NCBI GenBank assembly: GCA_033026295.1
Contig: JAUPFM010000079.1
Location: 55,001-119,000, forward strand
Direction of reading: 5' to 3'
Origin: Channa striata
Lineage: Eukaryota > Chordata > Actinopteri > Anabantiformes > Channidae
DNA: 64,000 nt
Numbering within the stretch: the first letter of the stretch is position 1; each line of letters opens with the position of its first letter. Below, in pieces: positions 60,577 through 64,000 of this stretch. Below the pieces are notes generated by a model, which did not search any database, was not told where the DNA came from, and saw only the letters and a program-made list of their open reading frames with translations. Made by a program: the position numbers and the translations under genes.

Positions 60577-63047
60577 TCATTTTTGACCTTCTGACCCCAG
60601 TCCAAAATCAGCTGTATTTGACCACACATTTTGGCTCTTTATAGCCAGGAGGAAAGTGTCTGATCCAAGTGGTTTAAATGGATGGAAAGAGGAGTTTTTA
60701 AGCTTTAAATTGATGTGAGACAAGTGTGATTTGCACCAGGCTGGCCTGAGAAACGTGAAAGGGCAAACTGGCTTCCCCAGGCCTATGGCTGAAAATGCAC
60801 AGGGCCTGAAATTGGGCCTCGTTCTCCTGGCTGCTGTTTCCTTTGTGGAGCTCACAGCTAGATGTGCCTAGTATTGCCTTAAAGGTCTAAATCTAAGCTT
60901 TAAATTGGTGTATGCCATAGGCAGATGCCATGTTCCTAGCTGCCTGTGCCTCGTTCTCCTGGCTGCAGTTTCCTTTGTGGAGCTCACAGCTAGATGTGCC
61001 TAGTATTGCCTTAAAGGTCTAAATCTAAGCTTTAAATTGGAGTATGCCATAGGCAGATGCCATGTTCCTAGCTGCCTGTGCATGTCTGCAAATATGGCTC
61101 ATTTTTGACCTTCTGACCCCAGTCCAAAATCAGCTGTATTTGACCACACATTTTGGCTCTTTATAGCCAGGAGGAAAGTGTCTGATCCAAGTGGTTTAAA
61201 TGGATGGAAAGAGGAGTTTTTAAGCTTTAAATTGAAATGAGACAAGTGTGATTTGCACCTGGCTGGCCTGAGAAACGTGAAAGGGCAAACTGGCTTCCCC
61301 AGGCCTATGGCTGAAAATGCACAGGGCCTGAAATTGGGCCTCGATCTCCTGGCTGCTGTTTCCTTTGTGGAGCTCACAGCTAGATGTGCCTAGTATTGCC
61401 TTAAAGGTCTAAATCTAAGCTTTAAATTGGTGTATGCCATAGGCAGATGCCATGTTCCTAGCTGCCTGTGCATGTCTGCAAATATGGCTCATTTTTGACC
61501 TTCTGACCCCAGTCCAAAATAAGCTGTATTTGACCACACATTTTGGCTCTTTATACCCAGGAGGAAAGTGTCTGATCGAAGTGGTTTTAAGGGGATGGAA
61601 AGAGGAGACTTTGGGCTTTAAATTGATGTGAAACAAGTGTGATTTGCACCAGGCTGGCCTGAGAAACGTGAAAGGGCAAACTGGCTTCCCCAGGTCTATG
61701 GCTGAAAATGCACAGGGCCTGAAATTGGGCCTCGTTCTCCTGGCTACAGTTTCCTTTGTGGAGCTCACAGCTAGATGTGCCTGGTGTTGTCTTAAAGGTC
61801 TAAATCTAAGCTTTAAATTGTTGTATGCCATAGGCAGATGCCATGTTCCTAGCTGCCTGTGCATGTCTGCAAATATGGCTCATTTTTGACCTTCTGACCC
61901 CAGTCCAAAATCAGCTGTATTTGACCACACATTTTGGATCTTTATAACCAGGAGGAAAGTGTCTGATCCACGTGGTTTAAAGGGGTGGAAAGAGGAGACT
62001 TTTGGCTTTAAATTAATGTGAAACAAGTGTGATTTGCACCAGGCTGGCCTGAGAAACGTGAAAGAGCAAACTGGCTGCCCCTGGGCTGACGCTGAAAATG
62101 CACAGGACCTGAAATTGGGCCTCATTCTCTGGCTGCTGTTTCCTTTGTGGAGCTCACAGCTAGATGTGCCTAGTATTGCCTTAAAGGTCTAAATCTAAGC
62201 TTTAAATTGGTGTATGCCATAGGCAGATGCAATGTTCCTAGCTGCCTGTGCATGTCTGCAAATATGGCTCATTTTTGACCTTCTGACCCCAGTCCAAAAT
62301 CAGCTGTATTTGACCACACATTTTGGATCTTTATAGCCAGGAGGAAAGTTTCTGATCCAAGTGGTTTAAATGGATGTAAAGAGGAGTTTTTAAGCTTTAA
62401 ATTGATGTGAAACAAGTGTGATTTGCACCAGGCTGGCCTGAGAAACGTGAAAGGGCAAACTGGCTTCCCAGGTCTATGGCTGAAAATGCACAGGGCCTGA
62501 AATTGGGCCTCGTTCTCCTGGCTGCTGTTTCCTTTGTGGAGCTCACAGCTAGATGTGCCTAGTATTGCCTTAAAGGTCTAAATCTAAGCTTTAAATTGGT
62601 GTATGCCATAGGCAGATGCCATGTTCCTAGCTGCCTGTGCATGTCTGCAAATATGGCTCATTTTTGACCTTCTGACCCCAGTCCAAAATCAGCTGTATTT
62701 GACCACACATTTTGGCTCTTTATAGCCAGGAGGAAAGTGTCTGATCCAAGTGGTTTAAATGGATGGAAAGAGGAGTTTTTAAGCTTTAAATTGATGTGAG
62801 ACAAGTGTGATTTGCACCAGGCTGGCCTGAGAAACGTGAAAGGGCAAACTGGCTTCCCCAGGCCTATGGCTGAAAATGCACAGGGCCTGAAATTGGGCCT
62901 CGTTCTCCTGGCTGCTGTTTCCTTTGTGGAGCTCACAGCTAGATGTGCCTAGTATTGCCTTAAAGGTCTAAATCTAAGTTTTAAATTGGTGTATGCCATA
63001 GGCAGATGCCATGTTCCTAGCTGCCTGTGCATGTCTGCAAATATGGC
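60577..63047 (+). repeat. Mostly regular monomers (522, 390, 391, 389, 389, 389 bp)
   Basis: Boundaries are 60577, 61099, 61489, 61880, 62269 and 62658. The first is 390 + 132 (join near 60,949). Regular spacing resumes here after the composite region. Private changes include AAATTGAAATGAGACAAG (near 61,231) and GATGTAAAGAGG (near 62,373). Confidence 0.92.
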
Positions 63048-64000
63048 TCATTTTAAACCTTCTGACCCCAGTCCAAAATCAGCTGTATTTGACCACACAT
63101 TTTGGCTCTTTATACCCAATAGGAAAGTGTCTGAACCAAGTGGTTTATAAGGATGGAAAGAGGAGACTTTGGGCTTTAAATTGATGTGAAACAAGTGTGA
63201 TTTGCACCAGGCTGGCCTGAGAAACTTGCAAGAGCAAACTGGCTGCCCCTGGGCTGACGCTGAAAATGCACAGGACCTGAAATTGGGCCTCGTTCTCTGG
63301 CTGCTGTTTCCTTTGTGGAACTCACAGCTAGATGTGCCTAGTATTGCCATAAAGGTCTAAATCTAAGCTTTAAATTGGTGTATGCCATAGGCAGATGCCA
63401 TGTTCCTAGCTGCCTGTGCCTCGTTCTCCTGGCTGCAGTTTCCTTTGTGGAGCTCACAGCTAGATGTGCCTGGTGTTGTCTTATAGGTCTAAATCTAAGC
63501 TTTAAATTGTTGTATGCCATAGGCAGATGCCATGTTCCTCGCTGCCTGTGCATGTCTGCAAATATGGCTCATTTTTGACCTTCTGACCCCAGTCCAAAAT
63601 CAGCTGTATTTGACCACAGATTTTGGCTCTTTATACCCAATAGGAAAGTGTCTGATCCAAGTGCTTTTAAGGGGTGGAAAGAGGAGACTTTGGGCTTTAA
63701 ATTAATGTGAAACAAGTGTGATTTGCACCAGGCTGGCCTGAGAAACGTGAAAGGGCAAACTGGCTTCCCCAGGTCTATGGCTGAAAATGCACAGGGCCTG
63801 AAATTGGGCCTCATTCTCTGGCTGCTGTTTCCTTTGTGGAGCTCACAGCTAGATGTGCCTGGTGTTGTCTTAAAGGTCTAAATCTAAGCTTTAAATTGGT
63901 GTATGCCATAGGCAGATGTCATGTTCCTAGCTTCCTGTGCATGTCTTCAAATATGGCTCATTTTTGACCGTCTGACCCCAGTCCAAAATCAGCTGTATTT
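63048..64000 (+). repeat. 521-bp unit, 389-bp unit and partial right-edge unit
   Basis: Boundaries are 63048 (CATTTTAAACC variant), 63569 and 63958. The first unit has the 132-bp duplication (near 63,419), with TTATAGGTC for TTAAAGGTC (near 63,483) and TTCCTCGCTGCC for TTCCTAGCTGCC (near 63,536). The last unit is cut by the window end in H2, so the array continues to the right. Confidence 0.93.

Larger units (their letters stand above)
1..64000 (+). repeat. Satellite DNA array, about 390-bp monomer
   Basis: The whole window is a head-to-tail array with every copy in the same orientation. Using the block TCATTTTTGACC as phase marker, boundaries recur from 133 to 63,958, most often 388-391 or 411-412 bp apart. 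Other spacings (278, 332, 348, 464, 522, 547, 591, 633, 650, 687, 709, 739, 790, 834) come from internal deletions and duplications of the same unit. No non-satellite sequence separates the copies. CpG is strongly depleted and the remaining CpGs vary as TpG or CpA (CCTCGTTC with CCTCATTC or CCTTGTTC; AAACGTG with AAACATG), which points to a methylated, probably vertebrate genome. I do not recognise the family. A role in centromere or heterochromatin is a guess from its form. Confidence 0.97.

Noticed and set aside
1..64000. CRISPR array
   Set aside because: The repeats are about 390 bp and contiguous, with no unique spacers between them.
1..64000. Inverted segments or transposon insertions
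   Set aside because: Every unit reads in the same direction and all joins connect satellite to satellite. No poly-A tails, LTR ends or target-site duplications were seen.

Overview
The window is satellite DNA from end to end. It holds one uninterrupted head-to-tail tandem array of a unit of about 390 bp that runs off both edges. I count about 133 unit boundaries, taking the start of the block TCATTTTTGACCTTCTGACC as phase zero; the first is at 133 and the last at 63,958. All units lie in the same orientation. I found no unique sequence, transposon, RNA gene, CRISPR array or credible protein-coding gene. The open frames present are by-products of a repeat whose length is a multiple of three.

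Organism: a eukaryote, most likely a vertebrate. The reference monomer (1,424-1,813) is about 44% G+C but has only two CpG dinucleotides, where about 19 would be expected by chance. The CpG sites in the family toggle to TpG or CpA between copies, as expected of a methylated genome. I do not recognise the family by name and cannot place it in a species. A centromeric, pericentromeric or other heterochromatic location is an inference from array size and homogeneity.

The monomer looks like an ancient dimer. The 14-mer TAAGCTTTAAATTG occurs twice per 390 bp, exactly 195 bp apart, and other landmarks (two TGGCT, one CTG[A/T]A[A/T]TT) lie at matching offsets (within 1 bp) in both halves. I call them H1 (from AAGCTTTAAATTGATG) and H2 (from AAGCTTTAAATTGGTG).

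Layout: 133-4,029 is a regular run of ten 388-390 bp monomers. From 4.0 kb to about 61 kb, full monomers are mixed with composite units. Nearly all of their lengths can be derived from a small set of events: -42, -57, -70, -93, -147, +22, +132, +137 and +195 bp. The last 3 kb is mostly regular again. On top of this are higher-order repeats: tandem duplications of 1.17 kb (1.7-4.0 kb), 1.10 kb (5.6-7.8 kb), 1.89 kb (10.6-14.4 kb) and 1.18 kb (55-57 kb), plus dispersed near-identical blocks. The largest dispersed pair is 6.7-12.5 kb with 46.7-52.2 kb; others are 14.4-16.9 kb with 39.1-41.4 kb, 17.3-20.6 kb with 43.7-46.3 kb, and 33.5-34.9 kb with 37.6-39.1 kb. Paired copies sometimes differ by one whole monomer or sub-unit, which is the mark of recent unequal exchange.

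The most interesting results are the half-unit structure, the small set of recurrent breakpoints, exchanges between the two diverged halves, and the non-collinear multi-kilobase duplications. A patch at 57.6-58.8 kb has unusual scrambled monomers and may be real hybrid sequence or assembly error.
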